Source of the DNA: Antedon mediterranea
Lineage: Eukaryota > Echinodermata > Crinoidea > Comatulida > Antedonidae
DNA: 64,000 bases
Assembly (NCBI RefSeq): GCF_964355755.1
Contig: NC_092670.1
Location: 4,367,001-4,431,000 of the forward strand
Reading direction: 5' to 3'
Translations under genes and position numbers: made by a program
The notes under the pieces: generated by a model
What the model saw: the letters and a program-made list of their open reading frames with translations, nothing else
Told to the model about the DNA's origin: nothing
The model's database searches: none
In this document: positions 22,980 to 37,900 of the stretch, one piece after another
Numbering within the stretch: the first letter of the stretch is position 1
Layout: each line of letters begins with the position of its first letter

Positions 22980-25900
22980 ATGTTTAAGAAATTAAAAACA
23001 AAAATAGCTGAAGAAACTAGCAAGTCCCCTGGAAGATTGAAGACACCAGGAAATACGCCAAAACAGGTCGGTACTCTTTTATTTTCAACCCTGCTTTCTG
23101 GGCGGCCTGCTGGCTGCAGATTCCCCTGCCTGCTGGCTGCTCAGTGCTGGCTTGGACGGGCCGCCTGCCTGCAGGACTCCGCATACATAGGCCTAGGTGG
23201 GTGGAGGGTCAAGGCCTAAAAGCCGTATACGCCTGCTTCTAAAGATGGACTGACGTCAATGACGAGATGAGTCCTGCATTTTATAATATCAAATAGATGC
23301 AAGGCCGCCTTTTAACAAATAATTCTAGTAGGGCCAGCAGGACTGAGGAGGCGCTAGTAGGCTAGGCCTACTGTACTGGAGTTTCGTACCGTAACCCACC
23401 TTTTTGTATTTCGAAATATATAGGGCTAGGCCTATAATATTGAAATAGAAAATATACTGTATAGGCCTAGAAATATTTTATTTAAGTCTTCATCGTGGAT
23501 AGGCCTAGCAGCACACCATAAAATGAGGCTGCATAGAATAGATTAGAAGTACTTTACGACATTTATAAAAACAATAAATTCTTTAAAATTAAATTGATGA
23601 TTTCTCACATTGTTTGAATATGACTTCAAATCTGGTAGAATGTGTTTTTGTTTTATGGAGTACAGGTTGTATGCAAACAGCGAAAAACCTGCCTATAAAA
23701 TCATTAATTATGTAAAGGATTTTGTTTGTTGTTGATGATAACTCTATAGTATATGTGATTGTCCTTCCCAGATCTATCTAATCTATAATTCAGCTTATTT
23801 ATAATATCAGCTGAAGACAACCTATTCTGAATGTCCTGCCTGCCCCGTAAAGACTATTGAAATCATGTTTTTATCTTATTTTTAGGATGGTGAAGCAACC
23901 TCCTCCCAACCTATTAATCCTGCATCTCCAGAGCAGGGTACTCCCAGGAGACCCATATTACACACCTTAAACAGCAGAAGGCCTCAGGTAAAATTAATTG
24001 ATAGCTCTACCTTGCCTACTATTAAATATGCCTGAACTGATTGTGAAATCATAATCAGCAATAATACAGTATTCAATCAACGTTAATGGTTATTAAAATT
24101 AGATTAAGACATGTAACAACGGTTCGAAACAACTAAGGAAGATTTATGTAACAATTTGATCAAGTCAAACTGCTTGGTGAAGATTTCAGAGCAATTAAAA
24201 TCTCTTTTCACTTTTAATCATTCTAAAAAATAATTATTGTTACACATGATTATATTAATCCTACTTGAATTTACAATACTATATTAAATAAATGCAAAAC
24301 AAATAACAATCAAGTAATATGAGATGTTTTTATGATATGTCTATAGTCAGCCCAAGTGAAAGCAAAAGATGAGGCTGCACCAGAGTCTGAGCAGCTTCAG
24401 AATGAGCAAACGACGGACACAGAGAGTGTGGAAGAACAGGTATAAAATTTGGCAGTTTTGTTTTAACTTCAAATCCAGTCTAATACTTGAAAATAAATGA
24501 AAATAACTATCAATCTTAAAAGATCTTTTGTATGATCAAATGGATTTTATCCATGTTAAAAAAATATGGTTAAAACTGATGTTGGCTTGCTTTCCAACCC
24601 TAGAATACAGTAATACACACAGTAACACACACACTGTATATTTGTATGTTAACAAATGTAAAAAATGTACCAGTATATGCACTGTAGTATCAATTGTACT
24701 GTGCTTATGATTTTGAAAAAAAATATGCAGGTAGTTTCAGTTTTGTAAAACACATTGTGAATTTATAGTTTACCTTTGATAGTCATTGTATTTTTTAAAT
24801 AAGAAAAATTTAAACTTATGAATGAAACATTTTTTTAAATGATAAAACCAAAAAATACTATAGTATTAAATCTTGTTTTAGTCTTATAAAATACCGTAAA
24901 ACCTCAAAAGGAAGTCCCTGGGCCTCTTTTCGAAAAGAAGCACATCTCAAAATCATTTCAAGATAGTATGAGCTTCTTTTCTTTCTTTTTTGGAACATCA
25001 ACACAAATTTATTAATTTATACTTTATGATGGTGGTCCATCCTGCCAAAACTGTTCATTAGAGACCCTCTCAAAAATACAAATACATTAAGCTGCTCAAA
25101 CATAGCGTTGTAATCTATCATTGATTCTCTGTTATTTTCATTAATAGGTTCCCTCAACTCCATTAAAAGCGTCCAACCATGACCCTGAGGCACCTAGCCC
25201 GCTATTTCCAACGTATCAGACACCCCAGAAGGTATATCAAGCACCTTCAGACACGGAGAGTGAGATAGATGAACCACTGGTGAACCTTGATGCCTTCACC
25301 AAGGATGAGTTACTTCAAAAGTTTCACAAAGTTGAGAAGAAGCTGACAAGATACAAAGGAAAATTTATTGATGTAAGTGTGATGAATTTCTTTTTGTTAT
25401 CTACTGCAGTATAGTTACTGCAGTAATTAGACATTGCATTTTAGTCTATGGTAATATAACATATTTGATAATACTGTAAGTGATTGATATAAATGACTGA
25501 TTGATTGATTTTTGTTTTTTTGTTGATTGAATGTGTGATTTAGTAGCAAAATTAATTGATTTAGTTTATTTTAAATTTTAAATGATTTTGTTTTATTTGA
25601 AATTTAAGGTTGTCAATGCATACAAAGATCTTCAAAAGGAGAATGCTAAAATTAAGGTATAGTATCATTCATTCATTAGTATTACAGTAAACAAACCTGA
25701 TTGTATTCTTGCAATTTGATTGGTTAATTACGCATCATGTGTTGTTCGGTATTATGTTTGTTTGTTTGTTTTATCTTTATACTGGGTGACCTCTTCAGTC
25801 AAAGACTGATCTCCCAGAGGGCCCAGTTGGTGATCAGTGGCTGTGATGTACTAATACACCGGGGTAACCCCCTACTCGTCTCGAAAGATGTACTAGGTTC

Positions 25901-28900
25901 TTTAAAGTGCACACGAGCAAGTTGTGTACACTGGACCTACGGTTTATAGTCCTTATCCGAGAAGACTCGTTCTACCACCAGAACCATGGAGTGAGTGAGC
26001 CTCGAACCCCTGCCGATGTTATGGCTACGTGATTCCACTGTCTTAACCGCTCGGCCACTCACTCACTTAGTTCTATGTAAAAGTGATGTCTAATGATGGT
26101 AATATAATATAAGGTTGACTGCTTTTTATAGAAACTGACATTCTATTATTATTTTTGTTGTTAAGAATATTATGACACAAACCCAAGACAAAGCCCTCAG
26201 AAGAATATCAGAATTGAAGGAAGTAAGTCTCTCTGTAGTGTGTTTGATTTCAAAAGTATGCAGGTAGATTATTAATATAACAACACATTCTACAATTTAT
26301 AAGAACAGAGCATTCTTTAGATACTGTACCATGATTTGATAATCTCATATAACATCACAATTTACGATCTGAATCCATAAACATGAGATATTTTAATATA
26401 TTTTGTGTTTCTCATATTGAAAAATCCAAAAATGTAGTTTTGTGTTTAGTTTGTGGGTATCTTAAACACTGATTTTATATTTTCTAGGCCGCTCAGCTGG
26501 ACCAACAGGCTAAGCAGCATCTACAGGAAAACTTTGACTTAATACTGGAGGAGAAAGATGAGTTGATTAATGTCCTTCAGACACAGGTAGCCTAAAATAT
26601 TATCACTGTCATTTTGCAGTTTTAATCAAGTTAATCAATAATCAAATGTTTTTGCTTATAAAAATACAGAATTCAACCAAAAACCCACACACTGACTTCC
26701 AGCCAAATTTACTAATTTTTGCTTTAAAGTACAGTTGTTTTTCAGGTAAACAATTTTTTTGGATCCAATTTTTGGTAAAAGGGAATAATTTGGTAACATT
26801 GAAATGGCCTATTCAACAAAAACATAAAAAAAAAAATTGTCAGGGAGACAATATATTTCTAACATCACCTCAAATATTATCTTTAGGTTGGCTTATACAA
26901 GCACGGTGTTGTTCCAGGCAGTGAAACAGCAAAGAATGGTAAAGGTGATGATGTCGCAGACTCTAAATCAAAAGCTGCTGCACCTGACCCAGAAACCATG
27001 CAGGTTCTAAAGGAAAAAGTTAAAAGGTTAGAAGTACTATTGACAAAATGTAAAGAAACAATGAGGAATAATAAAGAAAAGAACAGTGAACTATCAAGTG
27101 GAATGGAAAAAGCTGAAAAACAAGTGAAGGAAAAAGCAGAAGAGCTTGAAGAATTGAAGGTAATCTTCATGTTTATTTTGTCGGGATGTTTTTGTGAAGC
27201 ATTTTGACCATTGCCGCCACACAACCTCATGTTTAATTTGACTGTAATTTCCAGAATAAAACAATTATTAAAATATTTTTTTATTTTCTAAATATATTTT
27301 CAATAAAATTGAACCTAACATTCCTAAATGGTAGATGCGTAATTGTGTTAATAAATCTAAATGGGATAAAACTTATTATTATATTTGTAGAAACAACAAG
27401 AACTTGAGAAGAATAAATTTTCAGAACAGCTGAAAAAAGCAAAAGAGATGATGGATCAGATTGAGGGTGAAAAAGCATTGGCCATCGCTGAGACTAAACG
27501 TCAAATGCACGAAAACCTGGAAGCGCTAGAAAAACAACATTCAGAATTGAGAGATAAAGTGAAGGAGCTGACAAGTGAGAGAGATGCAGCTGAAACCAGT
27601 AGATCAGAATATGAAAAGAAAGGTTAATATATAACATTGTTGGCGTGTATATAAAACACTGTCTACACTATCAAACCTTATGTTACAAACAAATTTGATG
27701 TGCCCATATATGGACATGATGATGTCATATCACTACCATATTTAAGCATATACCTACCATATTTGGGCACTTCACACTTTTTTTTGTCAAACTAGTTTGA
27801 TATTGTAGACAGAGCTTTAGGTTGCATAAACACAATTTATGTTTCAACTTGAGAGTATTCTTTACTCAAAGAAAGTTTATTGGATGCATTTGCTCTTTGG
27901 TGCAATTATTACAGATTCATTGATTTTAAAATCTCAGCTTGCGCTGCAGTGCGGTATTTGAAGTCCTGCCCATAGAACCCTCAGTTGCTCATTATCATTA
28001 CAAATGCTCAGAATTTAAAGTACTAAATTAGAAATTGCAATTGTATTCTAAAATTAAGAAGTAATGAGTAATTTTGCACCATGACCATTTGTGTACACCA
28101 CTACTAGAATATCTATTTTTTAAATGTTATGTTGTTAGTTGAAGATCTTGAGGCACAGTTACAGACCACAGAAAAACGTGGGGATGAGGACAAGCAGAAT
28201 CTGGCACAGGAGTTATCACGAGGAAAGCAAGCGGTTATCAATCATTTCCAGGTTAGAAAAGATGTCTATAAGTATTTAAGGTTTCGTATTGTATTAATTA
28301 TATTTAATAACCATGTTTTTGGTATTAAATCATGTATTTTATGCGTAGCTTTAATTAAACTTAAAATAAATATAGATTCTTTTAAAAAGTATGATCAAAT
28401 TTAAAATGTTGCAATATATACCTGACAGGAAGAAATGGAGAAACTCAAAGTAGAATTGCAAAAAGAGAAGGAAGGAGCCGTGGATGAAAGGAACAAACAT
28501 TGGGAAGCCATCATTGCTACAAATGAAGAAACTTACAAAGAAGCCATCACAAATAAGGTAATCAGCATATCATACATACACTCAGGTGGATATGAAGTGT
28601 GATTGATATTGATCAAGAAGATTCTTAGACTTTTTTTGTTGGAATTATTATATTTTATAAAATCCATACCAAAAATGTACTGTGTGACTGTGTATCCACA
28701 TCCATCTATTCTTGTAGCCTAATGATATTTAGTTTGTCTTCAGAATTGACTCTGGACTTCTAATCAAAGTTAATAATATTGACTTAACACTATTTACCTT
28801 GAATGAGAGAATGCTTTTCAAAATGTGCTCATAATTCCAGACTTGTTTTATTTATGACCGTTTTAATGTGTACAGGAAAAAGAACAGGAGCTAGCATTAC

Positions 28901-31900
28901 AGAACTTAGAGAGCCTTCATAAAAACATTTTAAAGGAAAAGGAGTCTGAAATGATGATGGCTATAGAAGAGCGAGAACTTCAGAAGATGGCTGCTGTTAG
29001 TGCTCAAGATAACCAGAAAGATGAGTTACAGAGAATCATTGACCAAATGAAATCAGTGAGTGTGTTCTTTTTTCCATCAACGATTGACTGTTTTCTTCTT
29101 CTTCTTTTGTACTTGCAAACAACAAAATACAGAAATATTAGATTAGGCATTGGAAATATCTATGGATTGATATATTTTATACAATTATTTTTATCCAATA
29201 TGTAATCTTTTTTTTTAGGAAAAACTTGAGTTAGAAATTTCAGTGCAACATTTAAAAGAGAATTCAACAGAAGAAATCAGAGCAGCTAACAATAAACTTG
29301 AAGAAGTCATTGAAAAGAGCAAGAATGCAATTGCCAAACAAAAAGCCCAACACAAAAAGATCTTGAAAGAACTTACAGATAAAAAAGAAGGAGAGATGCA
29401 GTGTAAGGTTGAGGAATTACAGATGCAGATGAATACACAAATTGAAGAGGCTCTAGAACAACAAAGAAATATTGTCCAACAAACAGAACAGGAGGCTGAT
29501 TGTGACCTGAAAGCTAAAGTGGAGGACATGAATCGATCACATCAGGCGGTTGTTCAAGAAAAAATAGACCAGTTAAACAAACTGAATTCAACAGTAACAG
29601 AATTAAAGCAAAGGAATCAAAAACAGGCTCAAGACTTGATTGATCGAGGAAAGAGCATTTCTAAATTAGAGGCTGATTTAACTGAGTGTAGGAACGAAAT
29701 GGAATCCGAGATTAACAACTGGACAAAAGAGAACAAGAGTTTAAGAAACCAGTTGAAAGACTTACAAGATAACTTACAGACGGCTCAACAACAACTTGAA
29801 TCTGAAATTAAAAACAAACAAGAAAGGGTTAAAGAATTAGAAGAAAAAAGTGCAGCTTATGACATTACTGAAAAGGAATTAAAAGAAAATGTAAATGCAG
29901 TAAAGAAATATTCTGAAGAAGTCTGTGACCTAAAACAAAAAGTGGCGCAATTGATTCAAGAGGCAGAAGAGAAGAATGCAGAACATCAACATAAAATCAA
30001 TGAGTACGAACAAAAATTGGTTTTCCAGAAGGAGAATTATGAAAAGGAAACGCAACGTAAAATTGAAATGCTTGAGGTACAGAAAAAAAGTACAGTTGAC
30101 GAGGTTGCTGGTGACCTTGGAAAAAAGTTATGTGATGCAAATGAAATGATTGGAAATTTCGAGAGAACGATCCAAGAGCTTAAACTAAATGAGAAAGCAC
30201 TTGAGAATTCATTAAAAGCACTGCAAACAAAGTATGACAATGAACTCTGTGTTGCCAATGATACTATTGGAAAAGAAAGGGAAGGCTTACTGAAATCTGA
30301 GAAAGACATTGAAGAACTAAATAAACAAATCAAATTGAAATCTGAAGAGTTAAAAACAGCTAGAGATGCTGTTATTGAAAAAGACAAACAGTTAAAAAAT
30401 GTGGAAAGAAATTTGAATTCGGTTGAAAAAACCCATCAGACACTGCAATTAGAGCATGACCAAAGTTTTGCAACGTTAACTGAGCAAGTAAAGCAGTTTG
30501 AAGAAGAGAAACAAGTATCTATAAGAAAGATTGATGAACTGGAAAAATTGACATGGGACTTAAAATCTAAACTTGCAACAGCCCATGAACAGTTTGAACA
30601 AAAAACAGAAGAATTAAGTAAACTATCAGTTGAAAGAAATTCTACTATTGAAAAATTAGAAAGAGAATCAGAAGAAAAGTTGACACAAGAAAAAGATCAA
30701 TATGAGAAGGAGTTGGCTCGTCAAGTGGATGTATTAAAGATGCAGACACAGAGTTCGGTGAGTGCTGTGGCAAATGAATTGGAACAAAAACTGATTGAAG
30801 CCAATTCCACAATCTCTTCTTATGAGAGACAAATTCAAGAACAAAACAATGCAAAAAAGAAATGCAGTGATGAAATAGAGCGATTACAGAATCAATTGGA
30901 CAATAAAACTACAGAAAAAGAATTGCTGGAGAATGAAATGAAACAAAAGATGAAAGAATTGCAACATCAATGGGAGACTGCATTAGCAGAATACGGCGAG
31001 AAAGAGAGAAACTACCAAGAAAAAGCGAAAGAATTGGAGTCAGAAGTGAGTGCAAGGAATAAAGAAATTTTGAATTTACATGAAGAAAAAGGTGAAAGAT
31101 CTGTAGAAATTGAAGAATTGAAAGATAGATTGGAAATGTTACGAAATATTGAGCAAGAGATGGAGCAGAAACAACAACAGGTGAATGATTTATCTACATT
31201 GATTAATGAGAAAGATGATCATATAAAACAATTACAAACACAATTTGAAAATTCAAATATCACAATACAAGATCAACTGAAAGAAGCTATTCGAAATGTT
31301 TCAGCACTTAACTCGGAGATTGCAAGTTTAAAAGAAAAACATGAAATAGAATTGAATGAGAAAATGGCAATGAAAGATGCTGAAATAAAAGAAGCATCTG
31401 AACTACTTTTACAAGAGAAAAACAATTGGACTGCAAAGCACACCAGTCAGATTGAAGATCTAAAAGCACAGGCTAAGGCGAAAATATCACAAATAGTACA
31501 AAAGGAAAGAGAAGCAGCTAAACAAAAAGAACAACAGTTAGAAGAAATGATGAAACAGAAAGAGAATGAATTAAAATCATTAGAAGAAACCCATAACCAA
31601 ATGACAACACAAGTTACAGTTGAATTATCAGGAAAAATTGAAACTCTGAAAGCGCAACTGCAACAAATGCAAAATAGCGCAGAAGAGCAAACGGAAAACA
31701 TTTCAAGAATCAAAATCGAACATAATGAAGAAATTAGCAGACAAAATGAGGAATTTCAGAGAAAACTTGCTGATAGAGAAGAAGAATTCTCAAAACAATT
31801 ATCTGATTTAATGAAGAACAAACAGATGGGAGAGGATGATGTAACCATGAAAATGGAGAGCATACATAAAGAGGCAATTGAGCGTCTGAAGAAAGAACAT

Positions 31901-34900
31901 GAAGAGGAGAGTTCTAAGAAAGATTCAACTCACAAGAAGCAGATGGTTGATCTAAGAGATCAAGCAAAATCTAAAATTTCTTCTTACAAGACAAAGCTTC
32001 AGGAACTAAATGTTAATTGTGAACAACTTCAAAAGAAAAATTCCGAAACAGTTGAAACACTTAAAAAAGAACTTGAAGAAAAACTTCTCAATAAAGAAAA
32101 GGAACACGAAAATTCAATTGAAAAACTGCATTTAGAAATTGATGATCTAAAAAAGAAGCATAAAACTAATATGGACGAATTGGAGCAACAGCATTTTGAG
32201 ATGATGGAGAATATGGAAAAGACACATTCAAATAATGTTGAATCACTCCGTATGGAATCATTGGAAATTGAAGAAATTCAGAAACAGCATGAGTTTGAAA
32301 TCAGGGAACTATGCCAAAAGCATGACGTAAAAGTAGCTCAGTTAGAGGAGCGTATAGAAGAGGTAATCGAGACCGACATTGAAAACCAAGCTTCTTTGAA
32401 GGAAGCTAAATTTCAAGCACAATCTACTGAGAATGAACTTGTACAATTAAAGACAACTTCCAAATTAAAAATGGATGAACTTGAGGAAGAGTTAAAGAAA
32501 TTAAGAACAACATTTGAAGAAGAAAAGAAGATTTTAGAACAGGACATCAAAGAGAAAGAAAGTAATGATCAAAAAAATGCATCTAGGTTGGAAGAGAACC
32601 TTCAATCCAAGATGAGTGAAATGAAATCTGAACTGAAAGGTAAAGATGATAAAATTGAAGAATTAAACCAACAAATTCAAACGGTAACTGCTTCTCTTGA
32701 AGCAGAGAGCAAAGAGAAACTGGCTGAATTGAAAAAGAAAGCAGAAGGAAAATTAAAACAAATAAAGAACCAATTTTCAACTGAACTTAAAGCTAAAGAA
32801 GAAAAACTATCAGATGCACAAAATCAAATAATGTCTTTAGAAAAGAATCACTCTGATAAAATTCTTGCTTTGGAGGCACAAATCAAAGAAGTTGAACAGC
32901 TTCACCAGAAAGAAAAGGAAGAATGGCAAACTATATTGGATGAAGAAAAAGTTAAAATTGAAACAGAATCTAAGCAAGTTGTTGAAGAAAATATAAAAGT
33001 TGCAAGAGAAAGTCTTCTAGGTGCTGAAGCTCAACAGAGGAATGCTGAAGATAAAATGAAGGAAGTAAGCGAAACTATGAAAGCCAAAGAAAATGAACTG
33101 CTGAGCCAAATTGAGACATTAAAGGAAAATCATGAGAAACAACTGATGGACATAGAGTAAGTACACCGCTGTTTGGATTATTGTACAATAGAAGAAATTT
33201 GTTAATTTCTTGACTGATGTCTACTTAACTTGATAACACAATAATTGTGTTTTAAAATAAAAGCATTTGTATTTTTCTTATTTAGAAATCGATGTGAAGA
33301 AGTTTTAAAAATTCGACAGAAAGAAATAGAAGAACGATTACGTGAAATGCGATTGGAGTGTGATACACGTCTGCAAGACCAAAGCGTAGAACACAGTCAG
33401 AAAGTTAAGCACTTGCTTAAAGAGGTTAATATGAAGATGGCAATGAAAGACCAAGAGATGCAACAGAACCTAAGACAGGTCATAGGTAAGGCAATGGAGC
33501 TTAAGTGAGGGTTTGTGGGTGGGACAATCAAGTAAGAGTTTGATTATCTAGAGATTAAGCAGAACTTGTTATGGTAGGGCAGTGGAGCTTAAGTGAGGGT
33601 TTGTGGGTGGGACAATCAAGTAAGATTTTGATTATATAGGAATGGTTATGGTAGGGCAATGGAGCTCAAGTGAGGGTTTGTGGGTGGGACAATTAAGTAA
33701 TAGTTATATTATCTAGGGATTAAACAGAACTTAGGTCGTGTTTATACAACACCCTAAATTTGAACACGGCTTTAATTTTTAGCGTGTTGTTCGAACCGAG
33801 GTCAACCCACCTTAACGTTTGCTGTTATAACTAGAAATCACGATACCGTGTTGTACCGGAAGTTTCATCAACACGCAGTGCATGCTAGGATAAAAGGTCG
33901 ATCGCTTGAATTGAATTGTTGGCTGGGTTGTCAACAAATCATTGTCGCCTCCTCGCTGTCCGATGTATTCGCGCGGTTTTTACCGTTTTCATTATTGTAT
34001 TCGTTCACGTTTGCATTGTTGTTTATTTTGTTCTCGGTTCATTTAAATTAATAAAAGTTATTTTAAGGGTTTCATTGTTTCATCTATACACTATGGAAGA
34101 AGATGCCATTTTTGCGATGTTATTTTTTATTCTGTTTGGAGTGGGAAACGATAGTCTATAGAGGCCTACTACCACTACGAGTTGGCCCTACCAGGCTAGG
34201 CGTAAGACGTGGTAGGAGGATGATTGCTGGCAGCGAAGCAGCAATAAATGGGCCCAATCTTGTTAGACGTCGCATGACATGATTGATATTACGACCTGTT
34301 TTAACGAGAGGTCAAAATATACCCTGAGGACACTTCCAACACGGTAACGGCGACCGGGAATCCACCAAATTTTAGGATTCAGCCAAGTAGCCTTTTTTGC
34401 AATTAAAATCTCATTACACGGAATCTCTTTGTTGTTATACAACACTTCTCGTAGGCGTGTAGAATATGCGTATAATAGCGTGTTGTATAAACGCGCCCTT
34501 AGGGTACGACAATGGAGCTGAAGATAGGTTTTGGTTGTGGCAGGATCAAGGTAGATCTTGATCGTCTAAAAGAAAATAAGAAGACCTTATGACAGGTCAT
34601 AGGTTTTCTAAAGAACGTAGATCTTGAACAATATTGGTTAGAGATAACTGTAAGAGAGTAAGAAGAGGCCATATATTTGTTATTCTTTATTTCCTCTGTC
34701 GCTTTATTATGTTGGTTGGTTGTAAAATGTAATACAGTACTTTCACAGCTGACTCTTATAATACCAACAATGGCTAGAGCGTTTACACAGACAGACGGAT
34801 AATGTTGAAGCTTGTAACTTATACCCTTTAAAACAGATGTTAATATATTAGTGATGATTGATTTTAGGTAAAGGGCAATCCGTGGAAGTGAAAATGGAGA

Positions 34901-37900
34901 AGGAACACACAGAGATGATGAGAGAACTGCAGGAGAATATTGATGATCAATCTCGTGAGATGGAAACTATTTCAGAAACATATGAAGAACAGCTTAAGGT
35001 TTGTGTTTGGCTTATAAATTGGCATCTATATTATGAGCAGTTAGAACAATAAAAAAAATGTTGTTAATGTCAAGGCCATTGGAAAATCCTAGTTTAATCT
35101 CACTCAATAAGTCTTTATTGTACTCTAAATCAATTTAAATTTGTAGGAGTTGCGCGAGGAACTATCTGAAACAAAAACACAATACGAATCGCGAATAAAC
35201 CAGTTACAGGTTGATCACAAATCACAACTAAACGAGATCGAGTTCCGACTTGAGCACAACGAATCACAGCATCAAAATGAACTTGAAGAGCTAGATTTAA
35301 GAATGACACAAACATTACAAGCTAAGATTGATGAACTAAGAGAGATTCACCGACAGGAGCTGGAGAACATTCATCAGGTAACTATATATTATTTCAATTT
35401 TGCATGACTTGTTTTGAAAATATATAAATTACATATTTTTAATTCATGTGGTATTTTTTCGATTTTGAAATGTTTATGTATGGTACCTATTTCATTTATT
35501 CAACACATTTTTAACTTTAGCATTGTAAATGTGTATTTAATTGTTGTACACCTAGTGAAAGTATGTATCATCGTTGTGTTTTTATCGTTAAACCAGTTTG
35601 GTGCAATCATACCCTATTTACACTGTCTGAAAAATGATGAGTAACGTATTAATGCACAAATGCAAAATCAAATAGTTATAAAATTGGACATAATGGTAGC
35701 GAAAATATATGCAACTTATATTTTTTGGTTAGTTACAATAAATTTGAAATCAATACTAGTACTCAAATTGAATAAACAATAAACGTAAAAAAAGTATACA
35801 ACATAGGTAAATCACAGTAAAGTACCATACTTGGGACAAAGCTTTGCATTGTTTGTAATTTTTGTTTGTAGACTTCAGTACCAAAATCCATTGAGCATTT
35901 GGACCCATACTCTCAGGTAAATCAACCCAACAATGATGCTATTCTGGTGAGTCTCATCATTTCAACATCGCCATGCTTTAACTAACATGCATACATGTAG
36001 CATATTCGTATAAATAAACTTATCCAAATATTATTACTTTATGCATAAAACAATTGTATGTTTGTATATTATTTGTTTGTTATACTTAATATATGGTTAG
36101 TTGTTGGGTTGTTTGCTCTCATCACTGTCGAGTGTGTTCTCTTTTCTGTTTTTTTGTTTTGTCAATTATCTCCCAAAAAAAATTAAACTACAAAACTACA
36201 TCAATACTATTTTGATGACACCACTAGTATTAACCTTGATTAAAGATAGAGCAACACTACATTACCAGCATTAGATATTGGACATCTTTAAGACATGATT
36301 CCACAACCTATTATTGTTTTTTTTACACAGCAATAATATCCATACCTGTACATCAATAATATGTTATACAATCCTAATGTAGGTTTAATAAAAACAGCAG
36401 TGTTTCAACCCAGAGAAAGAAACAATAACACATAATACCACTAATACTTTAACTAACACTATCAAACCCTATGACAAAAAAATGTGATGTGCCCATATAT
36501 GGACATGATGATGTCATATCACTACCATATTTAGGAATATCGCTACCATATTTGGGCATAGCACACTTTTTAGAGTATTTAACTTTTTCTTACTCTGCTT
36601 TCGTACGCAGGCTTTTTTATGACACACACATTAAATTGATGTTCAGATAATTCTGTCATTTCTAAATTTGGAAACCAACTTTTTTAGGGTGAGTTGAAAG
36701 AACAGAGAGGACAGTTAGCAGAGCTGAGATTAAGAGAGAAGCAACTTCTAGATGAAATAAATAGTATGAAAGCAGCAACATCAGAGAATGGGCCTAGTAA
36801 CCCTTGGCCTGAAGGAATTCCACTGCAAGAACCAACAGAAATTGAGGTAAGGATTATTGAGTATTTGGATCTCATCCAGAAATTAGTTTCACAGTATTTT
36901 AAGATAAAAGTAGCTTTAAAACTTTAATATCTATCACTATCATCACAACACTAATATTTTATATATTTTTATTTACCTCTATTAAACCATTATGTGTTTC
37001 AGTTTTTGGGTTATTTTTATTTTCTATGATGGGAAATTATGGTTTTCACATTTGTCATGTTCATTTGGTTTTTTGGTTTAATTCATTATTTGTTTTTATC
37101 TATTTGTGGTTGTTTTACATGATAGTACATGATGAGTGTTATGGTAGACACCCTGCTGTACGATAAAGCTGCATTCACACTAAGCCACTATATTACATTT
37201 TTCCTGTTGCTTTCATATCAAGAAATACGAACATAATTCACAAACACTACACATGTTTTACTTTTATTCTTTTGCCAACAGACTCAGGACTTTGAACGTA
37301 GCTTAATTTTTATTTTCTGTTATATTATGTTCTCTATTATTAAACTAGATTTTATTGAAATATTTATTTTTTGCAGCCTTAAATATATTGTCCCCCTGAA
37401 AAACATTTTTTTTTTAATTTGTTTTGTTTTATATACGTATTTCCTTTTAGAATATCACTAGTTTATTATAGATAGACAATAATATAATAATAAAATTGCA
37501 GTTCTCACCATTTGGGTTTTTTTTTTTCAAAACTATTTTATCAACACTTCCCCAAATTGGCCATTGTTTAAAGCTTTTAACAACTTGCTTTGTATGTTAT
37601 GTTTGATGATATGACTGGATTTGATATGGTTTATACATTTTGTTGGATATCTTGTTTATTCACAGTATCTTAAAAAGGTCCTCTTTGAATATATGATGGG
37701 AAGAGAAACAAAGGTAAGAATAGGGAGCCAATGTTCATCTTGTTTTTATTTTAATTATTGTGTTTTTGGAAAAGTTCTGAAAAGAACATTCTTACTCCTG
37801 AGGACAATCAAAGTATATTGATAGAAACGTCAATAAATAAATAAAGTAAGATATTTAAAACATGGACATTTCATGATGGCATTTATTCGTAATAAAAGAA

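Noticed and set aside
25985-26066. Functional tRNA-Ser/Leu gene
   Set aside because: A and B boxes are present, but the anticodon arm and the rest of the fold are poor and the SINE body continues directly.
30037-30854. Minus-strand ORFs inside exon 13 of GOLGA4
   Set aside because: Shadows of the coiled-coil reading frame on the other strand.
35872-35916. Shorter exon 17 ending at the internal CAG/GTAAAT donor (35917) as the main form
   Set aside because: It would keep frame and is possible as an alternative, but the GTGAGT donor at 35947 is at least as good and yields a longer continuous frame; not resolvable without RNA.
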